Shown here piece by piece: positions 17,868-25,702 of a stretch of 64,000 nucleotides of DNA. The notes beneath the pieces were generated by a model. That model had not been told where the DNA came from. It did no database searches and saw nothing but the letters and a program-made list of their open reading frames with translations. A program made the translations under genes and the position numbers. Source of the DNA: Paracoccaceae bacterium (GTDB lineage: Bacteria; Pseudomonadota; Alphaproteobacteria; Rhodobacterales; Rhodobacteraceae); contig JAOTXT010000016.1 in the NCBI GenBank assembly GCA_029862205.1, positions 1-64,000 on the forward strand, in the 5' to 3' direction. Positions within the stretch are counted from its first letter, which is position 1; each line of letters starts with the position of its first letter.

Positions 17868-18414
17868 CGCTCTCCTCCGCCATATCCGCATCCGTCAGGC
17901 CCGCTTCGGCCAAATCGACGACGATCCGGCCGGCGCCCAGATCGACCGTCGGCACGGCGGCGCGGGTGAACGGGATCAACACCTCGCTTCCACCCGTCCC
18001 CGGCAGCGGGATCACGTCCAACATATCGCCGGCACCGTGGTCGTGAACAGCCCTGACCCGGCCGATCTCGGCTCCGCCCGTATCGAGCACCGCCAGCCCG
18101 ATCAGGTCCGCATGGTAGAACTCGTCATCGGGCAGCGCCGGTAGCCGGTCGCGCGGAGCGTAGAGCCGCGTGCCCTTCAGGGCCTCCGCGTCCTCCCGCG
18201 TCGCGACCCCCGATAGGCGCGCGGCGAAGCCTTCCTTGACCGGACGCGTGAGCTTCAGCGTGAACTCCCGCGCCCCGTCCTCGATGGTCAGCGGGCCGAA
18301 ATCGGCGATCGCCTCGGGCTCGGCGCAAAACGACTTGATCCGCGCCTCACCGCGTACCCCGAAAGCGCCGGCGATCGCGCCGACGCAGATCCGGGTTTCG
18401 CCTGGCCCGGTCAT
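17860..18414 (-). CDS. rimM: Ribosome maturation factor RimM
   Basis: A 184-residue RimM. The N-terminal RimM domain begins [21 protein letters not shown], and the C-terminal PRC-barrel shows [36 protein letters not shown]. It binds ribosomal protein S19 and assists maturation of the 30S head. It lies 12 bases after rpsP and overlaps the next small gene. Confidence 0.95.
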   Translation of the reverse strand: MTGPGETRICVGAIAGAFGVRGEARIKSFCAEPEAIADFGPLTIEDGAREFTLKLTRPVKEGFAARLSGVATREDAEALKGTRLYAPRDRLPALPDDEFYHADLIGLAVLDTGGAEIGRVRAVHDHGAGDMLDVIPLPGTGGSEVLIPFTRAAVPTVDLGAGRIVVDLAEAGLTDADMAEESDD

Positions 18415-18426
18415 CGCGCGCGCCCG

Positions 18427-19047
18427 TCAGCCGGCCTTGGTCTCCTCGCCCTCCTCGGCGGGAGCGTCCTCGGCGGGAGCGTCCTCGGCGGCTGCTTCCT
18501 CTGCAGCAGGTTCTGCGGCCGCAGGATCTTCGGCGGGGGCCTCTTCTGCCGCAGCCTCCTCCGCTGGGGCTTCCTCGGCGGTAGCTTCCACTGATGGGGC
18601 GTCCTCGGCTGGCGCTTCCGCGGCTATCTCTTCCGCCGCCTCTTCGGCGGCCGGTTCTTCCGCGGCAGCTTCCGGCTCCTTCGCCGCTTCCTTGGCGGCC
18701 TCCGTGGCGGCCTCGGCCTTCGCGGCCTTCTCGGCGACGCGCTTGGCGGCCTTCTCGCCCGGCTGGGCCTTCTCCGGATTGTTGCGGGTCTTGGCCTCGA
18801 GCACGCCCGCGGCCTCGAGCATCCGCGAGATCCGGTCGGTCGGCTTGGCCCCCTTGGCCATCCATTCCTGGACGCGCTCGACATCCATCTTGATCCGCTC
18901 CTCCGAGTCCTTCGGCAGCAGCGGATTGTACGTGCCCAGCCGCTCGATGAAGCGGCCGTCGCGCGGCATCCGGCTGTCCGCCGCGACGATGCGGTAGAAC
19001 GGGCGCTTCTTCGAACCCCCGCGGGCGAGTCTGATCTTGATGGCCAT
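18427..19047 (-). CDS. rpsP: 30S ribosomal protein S16 with long C-terminal Ala/Glu extension
   Basis: Residues 1 to about 88 are a standard S16 ([38 protein letters not shown]). A 118-residue tail follows, first basic ([14 protein letters not shown]) and then strongly acidic from about 115 to the end (repeats of AEDAPAE / AAAEE). The whole protein is 206 residues, against about 80-90 for E. coli S16. Moderate C-terminal extensions occur in Alphaproteobacteria, but this one is long and repetitive at the DNA level. It is the third-last ribosomal-type gene of the operon that starts with ffh. Confidence 0.95.
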   Translation of the reverse strand: MAIKIRLARGGSKKRPFYRIVAADSRMPRDGRFIERLGTYNPLLPKDSEERIKMDVERVQEWMAKGAKPTDRISRMLEAAGVLEAKTRNNPEKAQPGEKAAKRVAEKAAKAEAATEAAKEAAKEPEAAAEEPAAEEAAEEIAAEAPAEDAPSVEATAEEAPAEEAAAEEAPAEDPAAAEPAAEEAAAEDAPAEDAPAEEGEETKAG

Positions 19048-19088
19048 GAGTGGTTTCTCCTGATTAGCCGTGAGCCCCCCGTGCGGGG

Positions 19089-19385
19089 CTATTTCTGGAA
19101 CTGTTCGTGGTGGTGGATCACTTCATCGACGATGAAGCGCATGAATTTTTTGGCGAATTCCGGGTTCAGCCCGGATTCGTCGGCCAGCCGCTCGAGCCGC
19201 GCGATCTGCTGAGCTTCGCGTGCCGGGTCCGCGGGCGGCAAGTTGTGCTCGGCCTTCAAGCGCCCCACCGTCTGAGTGCAGCGGAACCGCTCGGCCAGCG
19301 TGTGGACCAGAATTGCATCCAGATTGTCGATCGAGGCGCGCAGGTCCTTGAGCAGGGTCTGAGCGCGGTCGGCGTCGCTGGTCAT
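19089..19385 (-). CDS. Chorismate mutase, AroQ type
   Basis: This 98-residue all-helical enzyme matches monofunctional AroQ chorismate mutases: [31 protein letters not shown] near the N-terminus, with the conserved Arg and Lys, and [17 protein letters not shown] near the end. It converts chorismate to prephenate in Phe/Tyr synthesis. Its ATG overlaps the stop of the upstream acetyltransferase gene (ATGA). Its place between ffh and rpsP is common in Rhodobacterales. Confidence 0.9.
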   Translation of the reverse strand: MTSDADRAQTLLKDLRASIDNLDAILVHTLAERFRCTQTVGRLKAEHNLPPADPAREAQQIARLERLADESGLNPEFAKKFMRFIVDEVIHHHEQFQK

Positions 19386-19936
19386 TGCAGTGCCTCCGGG
19401 GCGGGATGGCGGTAAATCCGCATTGAGCCATGGGACGGGTGGACATAGTCCGCCTCAAATCGTGCGCCGAGGCGTTCGGCAAGGGAAATTGAGCGTTTGT
19501 TGTCCGGCAGGACCAAGCTGATCGCGGTTCTCCACCCTAATACGGTGTAGGCATGGTCCCGCGCCGCCAACGCCGCTTCGTGGGCCAGGCCACGGCCTTC
19601 GGCATGTGCCATTAGGGCCCAACCAATCTCACGCTCGGGCCAACCTTCGGGAAACCACAGACCAGCCCACCCGCAATATCGTCCGGTTGATCTTTCCTCG
19701 ATCGCCCACATGCCGTAGCCGCGCACAACCCAGTGGCCAACCATCGTGGCGAAAACACGCCAGACCTTATCGCGTGGCAACCGCCCGCCGACCCCTTCGG
19801 CGCGATCACTGTCATAGAACTCGGCAATGGCCGCGACATCGGCCTCGGATGGCAGGCGCAGTCTCAGGCGCTCGGTCTCGACTTCGGGGATCGCGAGTGT
19901 GACTGGATGACCCGGATGATTCGCCGACTGGATCAC
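19382..19936 (-). CDS. GNAT family N-acetyltransferase (RimJ/RimL type)
   Basis: A 184-residue acetyltransferase of the RimJ-like group: TERLRLRLPSEADV opening, GRYCGWAGLWFPEGWPEREIGWAL and the acetyl-CoA loop EGRGLAHEAALAARDHAY, ending with NKRSISLAERLGARFE. It probably acetylates a small molecule or protein N-terminus; the substrate is unknown. The start is a GTG overlapping the ffh stop codon (GTGA), so it is translationally coupled to ffh, and its stop overlaps chorismate mutase. Confidence 0.82.
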   Translation of the reverse strand: MIQSANHPGHPVTLAIPEVETERLRLRLPSEADVAAIAEFYDSDRAEGVGGRLPRDKVWRVFATMVGHWVVRGYGMWAIEERSTGRYCGWAGLWFPEGWPEREIGWALMAHAEGRGLAHEAALAARDHAYTVLGWRTAISLVLPDNKRSISLAERLGARFEADYVHPSHGSMRIYRHPAPEALQ

Positions 19937-21417
19937 TTCTTCTTTCCCAATCCGCCGAGGCCCGGGGGCAGTTTCAGGCCGCCGCCGCCCAATCCGGGCA
20001 GGCCGCCCGGCAGACCGCCCGGCGCCGCGCCGGGGCCGGCCATCGCCTCGGGGCTGAGGCCACCCTTGCCCATCATCTGCGAGAGCGCGCCGCGCATCAG
20101 GCCCTTCTTTCCCATCTTGCCCATTTTCTTCATCATATCCGCCATCTGGCGGTGCATCTTCAGAAGTTTGTTCACCTCCGAGACCTCGATCCCGGCTCCC
20201 GACGCGACCCGCTTCTTGCGGCTCGCTTGCATCAGTTGCGGGTTCTTGCGTTCCGCTTTGGTCATCGACTGGATGATGGCGACCTGGCGCTTCAGGATGC
20301 TGTCATCCAGATTGGCGGCTTCCATTTGCTTCGACAGCTTGCCCATGCCGGGCAGCATCCCCATGACGCCCTGCATGCCACCCATTTTCTGCATCTGCAC
20401 CAACTGGCCCTTCAGGTCGTTCATGTCGAAGCGGCCCTTCTGGAACCGCTTGAACATGCGCTCGGCCTCGGCCTGTTCGATATGCTCCTGAGCCTTCTCG
20501 ACCAGGCTGACGATGTCGCCCATCCCTAGGATGCGGCCCGCCACACGCTCCGGGTGGAACTCCTCCAGCGCGTCCAGCTTCTCGCCGATACCGACGAACT
20601 TGATCGGCTTGCCGGTGACCGCGCGCATCGATAGCGCGGCACCCCCGCGCCCGTCGCCGTCCATCCGGGTCAACACCACGCCGGTGATGCCGACGCGCCC
20701 GTCGAATTGCTCGGCCACGTTGACCGCGTCCTGGCCGGTCAGGCCATCGACCACCAAGAGCGTCTCGTTCGGCTTGGCGGTGTCGCGGACCGCCATGACC
20801 TCGTCCATCAGCTCGTCGTTGACGTGCATCCGGCCGGCGGTGTCCAGCATCACCACGTCATAGCCGCCCAGCGTCGCCTGCTGTTTTGCACGCTTGGCGA
20901 TGTCGACCGCGTTTTGCCCTGCCACGATCGGCAGGGTCTCGACGCCGGTCTGCGTGCCCAGCATGGCCAGCTGCTCCATCGCCGCCGGACGGTTGGTGTC
21001 CAGTGAGGCCATCAGCACCCGCTTGCCCTCGCGCTCGGTCAGGCGCTTGGCCAGCTTGCCAGTGGTGGTGGTCTTGCCCGAGCCTTGCAGGCCGACCATC
21101 AGGATCGTGGCGGGCGGCGTGTCGATCTTGAGGCGGCCAGCTTCCGGATTGTCACCCGCCAGCACATGGATCAGCTCGTCATGGACGATCTTGACCACCT
21201 GCTGGCCCGGGGTGACCGACTTGACCACCGCCCGGCCCGTGGCCTTTTCCTGCACTTGGCGGATAAACCCGCGTGCCACCGGCAGCGAGACATCCGCCTC
21301 CAGCAGCGCCACCCGAACCTCGCGGAGCGCCTCGGCGACATCGCCCTCGCTCAGCGCGGCCTTGCCGGCGAGTTTCTCGAGCGCGCCGGAGAGGCGTTCC
21401 TGCAGGGTTTCGAACAT
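19933..21417 (-). CDS. ffh: Signal recognition particle protein Ffh
   Basis: The protein of about 494 residues has the SRP NG GTPase domain (GLQGSGKTTTTGKL, DTNRPAAMEQL, DTAGRMHV, TRMDGDGRGGAALS) and a methionine-rich M domain that binds 4.5S RNA and signal peptides. The C-terminus ends in a Gly/Pro/Leu-rich tail and KKK. ATG 21417 has a GGGAG ribosome-binding site and the conserved MFETLQERLS opening; an upstream in-frame start would add 15 unrelated residues. Its receptor gene ftsY is at 54.3 kb. Confidence 0.96.
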   Translation of the reverse strand: MFETLQERLSGALEKLAGKAALSEGDVAEALREVRVALLEADVSLPVARGFIRQVQEKATGRAVVKSVTPGQQVVKIVHDELIHVLAGDNPEAGRLKIDTPPATILMVGLQGSGKTTTTGKLAKRLTEREGKRVLMASLDTNRPAAMEQLAMLGTQTGVETLPIVAGQNAVDIAKRAKQQATLGGYDVVMLDTAGRMHVNDELMDEVMAVRDTAKPNETLLVVDGLTGQDAVNVAEQFDGRVGITGVVLTRMDGDGRGGAALSMRAVTGKPIKFVGIGEKLDALEEFHPERVAGRILGMGDIVSLVEKAQEHIEQAEAERMFKRFQKGRFDMNDLKGQLVQMQKMGGMQGVMGMLPGMGKLSKQMEAANLDDSILKRQVAIIQSMTKAERKNPQLMQASRKKRVASGAGIEVSEVNKLLKMHRQMADMMKKMGKMGKKGLMRGALSQMMGKGGLSPEAMAGPGAAPGGLPGGLPGLGGGGLKLPPGLGGLGKKK

Positions 21418-21480
21418 GGGCGGCTCCCATCTTTCAAACGACAATCGCGCCGGTGGGCGCAACGCGCTGACCGGCGGCGA

Positions 21481-21518
21481 TCCCGGACACCCGGGACCGG
21501 AAGCGACGTCACTTCCGG
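21481..21518. terminator. Two adjacent hairpins between ridA-like gene and ffh
   Basis: A 6-bp stem (TCCCGG/CCGGGA, 21481-21496) abuts a 7-bp stem (CCGGAAG/CTTCCGG, 21497-21518). They lie downstream of the RidA stop and upstream of ffh on the minus strand. They may end RidA transcription or sit in the ffh leader; there is no T-tract. Confidence 0.35.
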
Positions 21519-21552
21519 GATGGCGGGCAGATAGCCCTAACGGGCCTTCAAG

Positions 21553-21948
21553 TCAACCGGTGGCCCCTGCCGCGATCAGGTTCATGGTCAGAAGCGCGCC
21601 CGGTTTCGGCAGGCCGGTGACCGAGACAGCGCTGCGCGCCGGGCGGCGCTCGCCCATGGCGATGGCATAGGCCCGGTTCATCGCCGCGAAGTCGTCCATG
21701 TCCTTCAGGAACACGGTGATATGCAGCACATGGTCGAGATCGGATCCGGCGGCGGCGAGTATCGTCCGGAAGGCGTCGATGATCTGCGCCGTCTGGCTTT
21801 CCACATCCGGCCCGGCCAGCTCTCCCGTCGCCGGATCGACTCCCGCGACCGCGCCGATGGTGATCAGCCCGCCCGCGCGCGCCGCGTGGCTGTAGGGCCC
21901 CAGCGGCGTCATGGTGCCGGGCGGGGTGATGGTCTCGAGCTTGTTCAT
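21553..21948 (-). CDS. RidA family protein
   Basis: A 131-residue YjgF/YER057c/UK114 protein. It has GPYSHAARAGGLITIGAVAGVDPATGEL near the N-terminus and the central Arg-bearing region ARSAVSVTGLPKPGALLTMNLIA near the end. RidA members deaminate reactive enamine/imine intermediates such as 2-aminoacrylate and form trimers; some subfamilies have other catabolic roles. It is a single gene between ffh and the divergent MFS transporter. Confidence 0.88.
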   Translation of the reverse strand: MNKLETITPPGTMTPLGPYSHAARAGGLITIGAVAGVDPATGELAGPDVESQTAQIIDAFRTILAAAGSDLDHVLHITVFLKDMDDFAAMNRAYAIAMGERRPARSAVSVTGLPKPGALLTMNLIAAGATG

Positions 21949-22013
21949 GCGCGGCGCTCCTCTCGCAGCGAAAGTCCTCGCCTAGGTCTCGAACCTGTCA
22001 TAGAGGGGGGGCC

Positions 22014-23231
22014 ATGGCCATGGCGGAGACACAGATGCAAGCAGACCGGCGCCGGGCCGGGCTCGTGCTCGGCGCCTGCTCGGGCGTCCATGCGGTGCAG
22101 GACGGGCTGTCCAGCACGGTCAATGTGCTGCTCCCGATCCTAGCGCAAAGCCTCGGGCTCAGCTACGCCCAGGTCGGCGTCGTGAAGGCGGCGAACCTTG
22201 TGGCGATGGGGGTGCTGGAAATCCCGTCGGGGTTCATGTCCGAGCGCTGGGGCGCGCGGATCCTCCTGGCGTTTGGGCTGGCGGTGGTCGGGCTCGGCTA
22301 TCTTTGGCTCGCGCAGGCGGCCGGGTTCAGCACGGTCCTCTTTAGCCTGTCGCTCGCGGGCGTTGGCGCAGCGTTCCAGCACACGCTCTCCTCGGCGGTG
22401 ATTGCCGCCGCTTTCGAGGGGCCTGGGCGGCGCCCGGCGCTCGGCACCTACAACGCGGCCGGCGACGTGGGCAAACTGGCGATGACCGGCCTTTTCACCC
22501 TTTTGATCGGGCTCGGTGTGGGCTGGCGCGCGGTGACCTTTGGCTATGGGGTGATCGGGATTGTTCTAGCAATCCTGGTGATCGTGCTCCTGACCCGCGC
22601 CGCCATTGGCGGGCCGCCGCGGCGTCTTGATCCAGGGGAGACCGCCGCCCAGCCGCTCGGTTGGGGCCTGCGCAGCCGCCGGGCGTTCATGGGGCTGACC
22701 GCGATCAACTTCCTGGACACGATGGTGCAGTCCGGGTTCCTGACCTTCGTCGCCTTCCTGATGATCGAGCGCGGTGCGCCGCTCGGGCTTGCGGGGCTCG
22801 CCGTGGTGCTGACGCTGGCCGGTGGCGTGGTGGGCAAGTTCTGCTGCGGGTTTCTCGCCCGCCGGATGGGTATCGTGCCTTCGCTGGTACTGGTCGAGGT
22901 GCTGACAGTCGCCTCGATCCTGGCCGTTGTCGCCGCCCCGATCGAGACGGCCTATTTGCTGCTGCCGCTGCTAGGCGTATTCCTGCAGGGCTCGTCCTCG
23001 ATCACCTACGCGACAGTCGCCGACATCTTCGATGGCGCCCGCCAGGCCCGGGGGTTCTCGTTGATCTACACCACGTCCACCATCGCCGCGATCGTGGCCG
23101 CGCTCGCCTTCGGGCTGATCAGCGAAACTTTCGGGCTGGAGGCGACGATGCTGACGATGGCTGGCTTGATCGCCGCGACCCTCGTCATTTGCCCGGCCCT
23201 CGGCCGCGGGCTCGCCGAGGCGGGTGCTTGA
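22014..23231 (+). CDS. MFS transporter
   Basis: A 405-residue twelve-helix major facilitator. The first half includes VLEIPSGFMSERWGARILLAFG, the A-motif-like loop between helices 2 and 3, and the second half repeats the fold (VVGKFCCGFLARRMG). There are no features that identify the substrate. A G-rich stretch upstream of ATG 22014 may be the ribosome-binding site; ATG 22020 is an alternative. It is divergent from ridA with a 65-bp gap. Confidence 0.8.
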   Translation: MAMAETQMQADRRRAGLVLGACSGVHAVQDGLSSTVNVLLPILAQSLGLSYAQVGVVKAANLVAMGVLEIPSGFMSERWGARILLAFGLAVVGLGYLWLAQAAGFSTVLFSLSLAGVGAAFQHTLSSAVIAAAFEGPGRRPALGTYNAAGDVGKLAMTGLFTLLIGLGVGWRAVTFGYGVIGIVLAILVIVLLTRAAIGGPPRRLDPGETAAQPLGWGLRSRRAFMGLTAINFLDTMVQSGFLTFVAFLMIERGAPLGLAGLAVVLTLAGGVVGKFCCGFLARRMGIVPSLVLVEVLTVASILAVVAAPIETAYLLLPLLGVFLQGSSSITYATVADIFDGARQARGFSLIYTTSTIAAIVAALAFGLISETFGLEATMLTMAGLIAATLVICPALGRGLAEAGA

Positions 23232-23304
23232 GCATTTGATTCCGATCAACGCGCCGCGCACGCCGCCGAACCAAACTGGACCCAGCAAGTACCGGAGACA
23301 GCTC

Positions 23305-24108
23305 ATGCACAAGCATATCCTCGTTCCCGTCGATCTCGCCAATTCAGGCGCCTCTGTCAACGCGCTCGAGGCGGCGCGCGCGATCGCCCGCCGCGACGGC
23401 GCCCGGATCAGCGTCGTCAGCGTGGTGCCGACCTGGCCCGAGGATCTGATGGCCGAGGAGCCGCGCGACTACCAACCGGACCTCGATGCTTTTCTGGAGA
23501 CCGTCTCCGACGGGACCGACATGAGCGGCGAGGTCAAGAATGGTGGCTCGATCTCCGGACGGATCATCGAGGCGGTGGCGAAAAAGGGGATCGACCTGGT
23601 GGTCATGGCCTCGCATGACCCGAAGATGACCGACTATTTGATCGGCTCGAACGCGGCGCATGTGGTGCTGCATTCGCCCTGCTCGGTCATGGTGGTGCGG
23701 TCGAAGGAAGGGGGCGGGCCAGCGAAGAACGTCCTGGTGCCCGTCGACCTGGCCCGCGCGGACAGCTGCTTGAAGGCCGTGAACGTGGGGCGGCAGATCG
23801 CGGAAGCCGCTGGCGGCAAGCTCGCGGTCGTGAACGTGCAGCAGGTGATGTCGTTGGATGTGCCGAAGACCTTGGATTCCTTTAAGCCGAAGCTCGACGC
23901 CTTCGTCCAGGAACACGCCCCGGGCGCCGAAGCAATGCTGAAAATCGGACTATCCGTGCCGTCCGAGATCCGCTGGGCGGCTGACGAGATCGATGACGAG
24001 CAGGTTGTGATGGCCTCGCATGATCCGAACTTCACCGATTATCTGATCGGCTCGAACGCGGCCCATGTGGCGCTCCACACACCCAGATCGGTGATGGTCG
24101 TGCGCTGA
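23305..24108 (+). CDS. Tandem-domain universal stress protein
   Basis: A 267-residue protein with two UspA domains, about residues 1-135 and 140-267. Each domain ends with the same VMASHDPxxTDYLIGSNAAHV block followed by a VMVVR strand, the nucleotide-binding region of ATP-type USPs. The near identity of these blocks indicates internal duplication. ATG 23305 has a GGAGACA site and begins with MHKHILVPVDLA; in-frame codons upstream lack similarity. Probable role: stress survival by ATP binding. The stop lies inside a 14-bp tandem repeat. Confidence 0.85.
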   Translation: MHKHILVPVDLANSGASVNALEAARAIARRDGARISVVSVVPTWPEDLMAEEPRDYQPDLDAFLETVSDGTDMSGEVKNGGSISGRIIEAVAKKGIDLVVMASHDPKMTDYLIGSNAAHVVLHSPCSVMVVRSKEGGGPAKNVLVPVDLARADSCLKAVNVGRQIAEAAGGKLAVVNVQQVMSLDVPKTLDSFKPKLDAFVQEHAPGAEAMLKIGLSVPSEIRWAADEIDDEQVVMASHDPNFTDYLIGSNAAHVALHTPRSVMVVR

Positions 24109-24137
24109 GGGTCGTGCGGCGAGGGTCGTTCGGTGGC
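24096..24137. repeat. 14-bp tandem repeat spanning the usp stop codon
   Basis: Three imperfect 14-bp units (24096-24109, 24110-24123, 24124-24137; consensus GGTCGTGCGGCGAG) start within the last codons of the universal stress gene and run into the intergenic space. Confidence 0.7.
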
Positions 24138-24144
24138 GGGCGCC

Positions 24145-24603
24145 TCAAGGCTGCGTCAGCCACTCGTTGACTGCGTTCTCCAGCGCACGCCGGTCGGACG
24201 TGCCATAGCCATATTCCAGCGGAATGGGCCCGTCCACGGTCTCGAGCGTCAGGCGCGTCAGCCTGCCGCCATCGTCGCTCCAATTCGCCTCGACCTGCGC
24301 TTTCTCGACGCGGCCCAGATCGATATGCTTCCGGCACGACCCGAACGGACGGATGCTGCGATGGTCCACGTGCCCGGCCTCCCGGTCGAACGTGATCTTC
24401 AGGAAACAGAAGAAATGCCAGGCGATCCAGAGGACGGCCAGGCCCAGAGCGACAATCAGCAACCTCTCGGCGATCCCGCCAGCCCGGTCGCCGATCACCG
24501 CGCCAGCGATCGCGACCAGCCCCATCGCGCCTGTGATCCCAGCCAGGACCCAGGGTCTGTGCTCGATGACCAGACGGCGGCTTGTGTTCTCGATGATCTT
24601 CAT
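24145..24603 (-). CDS. Hypothetical two-helix membrane protein
   Basis: A 152-residue protein with an N-terminal MKIIENTSRRLVIEHRPW segment, two adjacent hydrophobic stretches (about residues 20-35 and 48-68) and a soluble C-terminal region that ends in NAVNEWLTQP. The layout suggests a small membrane anchor with a PH-like or beta-rich cytoplasmic domain (FDREAGHVDHRSI..., LTLETVDGPIPLEYGYG), but I do not recognise the family. It is convergent with the universal stress gene. Confidence 0.6.
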   Translation of the reverse strand: MKIIENTSRRLVIEHRPWVLAGITGAMGLVAIAGAVIGDRAGGIAERLLIVALGLAVLWIAWHFFCFLKITFDREAGHVDHRSIRPFGSCRKHIDLGRVEKAQVEANWSDDGGRLTRLTLETVDGPIPLEYGYGTSDRRALENAVNEWLTQP

Positions 24604-24784
24604 TGGGCTAACGCTAATTCACTCAAAACCCCGCCCAGGCGCTATTCAGCCATAGGACCGGGATCAAACGCAACAGCATCGGCAACCAATCTAGCGTGAA
24701 ATCGCCCCGAACGGCGTGATGAAACAGCGCATGACGGGCGGAAAATGCGTGACCTTTGCGCCGGTTGTCGCTTAGACCGCTCCC

Positions 24785-25690
24785 ATGATCACCGTCGCCG
24801 CTTTTTACCGGTTTGTGCCGTTGCCGGACCCTGCCGCCGAGCGGGATCGGGTTCTGAACACCGCAAAGACGGCGGGATTGCGGGGCACGATTCTACTCGC
24901 GCCCGAGGGAATCAACGGCACGGTTGCGGGGCCGCGCGCCGGTATCGACACGCTGATCGCCGCGCTCGAAACGCTGCCGGGCTGCGCGGGCCTGGATTGG
25001 AAGGAGAGCACCGCCCACAGCCAACCGTTCCGCCGGCTGAAAGTGCGGCTCAAGCGCGAGATCGTGACGATGGGCGTCGCGGATGCGGACCCCGTGGCCC
25101 GCGTCGGAACCTATGTCGCGCCCGCCGACTGGGACCGGGTCATCGACGATCCCGACACGGTCGTGATCGACACCCGCAACGATTACGAGACCGCCATTGG
25201 AACGTTCGAGGGCGCGGTCGATCCGGGCACGGCCAGCTTCTCGGATTTCCCTGCCTGGTGGAAACGCAATCGCGCCGGGTTAGGGGCCAAGCGAATCGCC
25301 ATGTTCTGCACCGGCGGCATAAGGTGCGAGAAAGCGTCGAGCTGGCTCCTGGCCCAGGGGGTGCCGGAGGTGCTGCACCTGAAGGGTGGGATCCTGAGAT
25401 ATCTGGAAGAGGTGCCCGCCGAGGATAGCCGCTGGCAAGGCGAATGCTTTGTCTTCGACGAACGTGTCGCGGTCGGCCATGGGCTGGAGGAAGGGTCTCA
25501 CAGCCTTTGCCATGCCTGCGGGCGTCCGGTCTCGCCTGACGACCGCAATCACCCGGATTTTGCTGAAGGCGTCAGTTGCGCTGCTTGTATCAGCGAATTT
25601 ACTGAAGCCGACCGCGCCCGATTCGCCGAACGCCAGCGCCAGATCGAACTTGCCCGGGCGCGTGGCGCGCGGCATTTGGGGTCGGAGTGA
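24785..25690 (+). CDS. trhO: tRNA uridine(34) hydroxylase TrhO (rhodanese-related)
   Basis: A 301-residue YceA/TrhO protein. The N-terminal ferredoxin-like domain starts FYRFVPLPD and contains LLAPEGINGTVAG. The central rhodanese domain has DTRNDYETAIGTF and the active loop FCTGGIRCEKASSWL with the catalytic Cys. A C-terminal zinc-type segment shows CHACGRPVS ... CAAC. TrhO hydroxylates U34 of certain tRNAs with molecular oxygen, a step to 5-methoxyuridine-type modifications. It is convergent with the cyclase fusion gene, 12 bp apart. Confidence 0.9.
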   Translation: MITVAAFYRFVPLPDPAAERDRVLNTAKTAGLRGTILLAPEGINGTVAGPRAGIDTLIAALETLPGCAGLDWKESTAHSQPFRRLKVRLKREIVTMGVADADPVARVGTYVAPADWDRVIDDPDTVVIDTRNDYETAIGTFEGAVDPGTASFSDFPAWWKRNRAGLGAKRIAMFCTGGIRCEKASSWLLAQGVPEVLHLKGGILRYLEEVPAEDSRWQGECFVFDERVAVGHGLEEGSHSLCHACGRPVSPDDRNHPDFAEGVSCAACISEFTEADRARFAERQRQIELARARGARHLGSE

Positions 25691-25702
25691 GCTCCGCTTC
25701 GA

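Noticed and set aside
18440-18700. Repeated CTCCTCGGCGGGAGC-type motifs considered as a repeat array
   Set aside because: They encode the Ala/Glu tail of S16 in frame and are low-complexity coding sequence.
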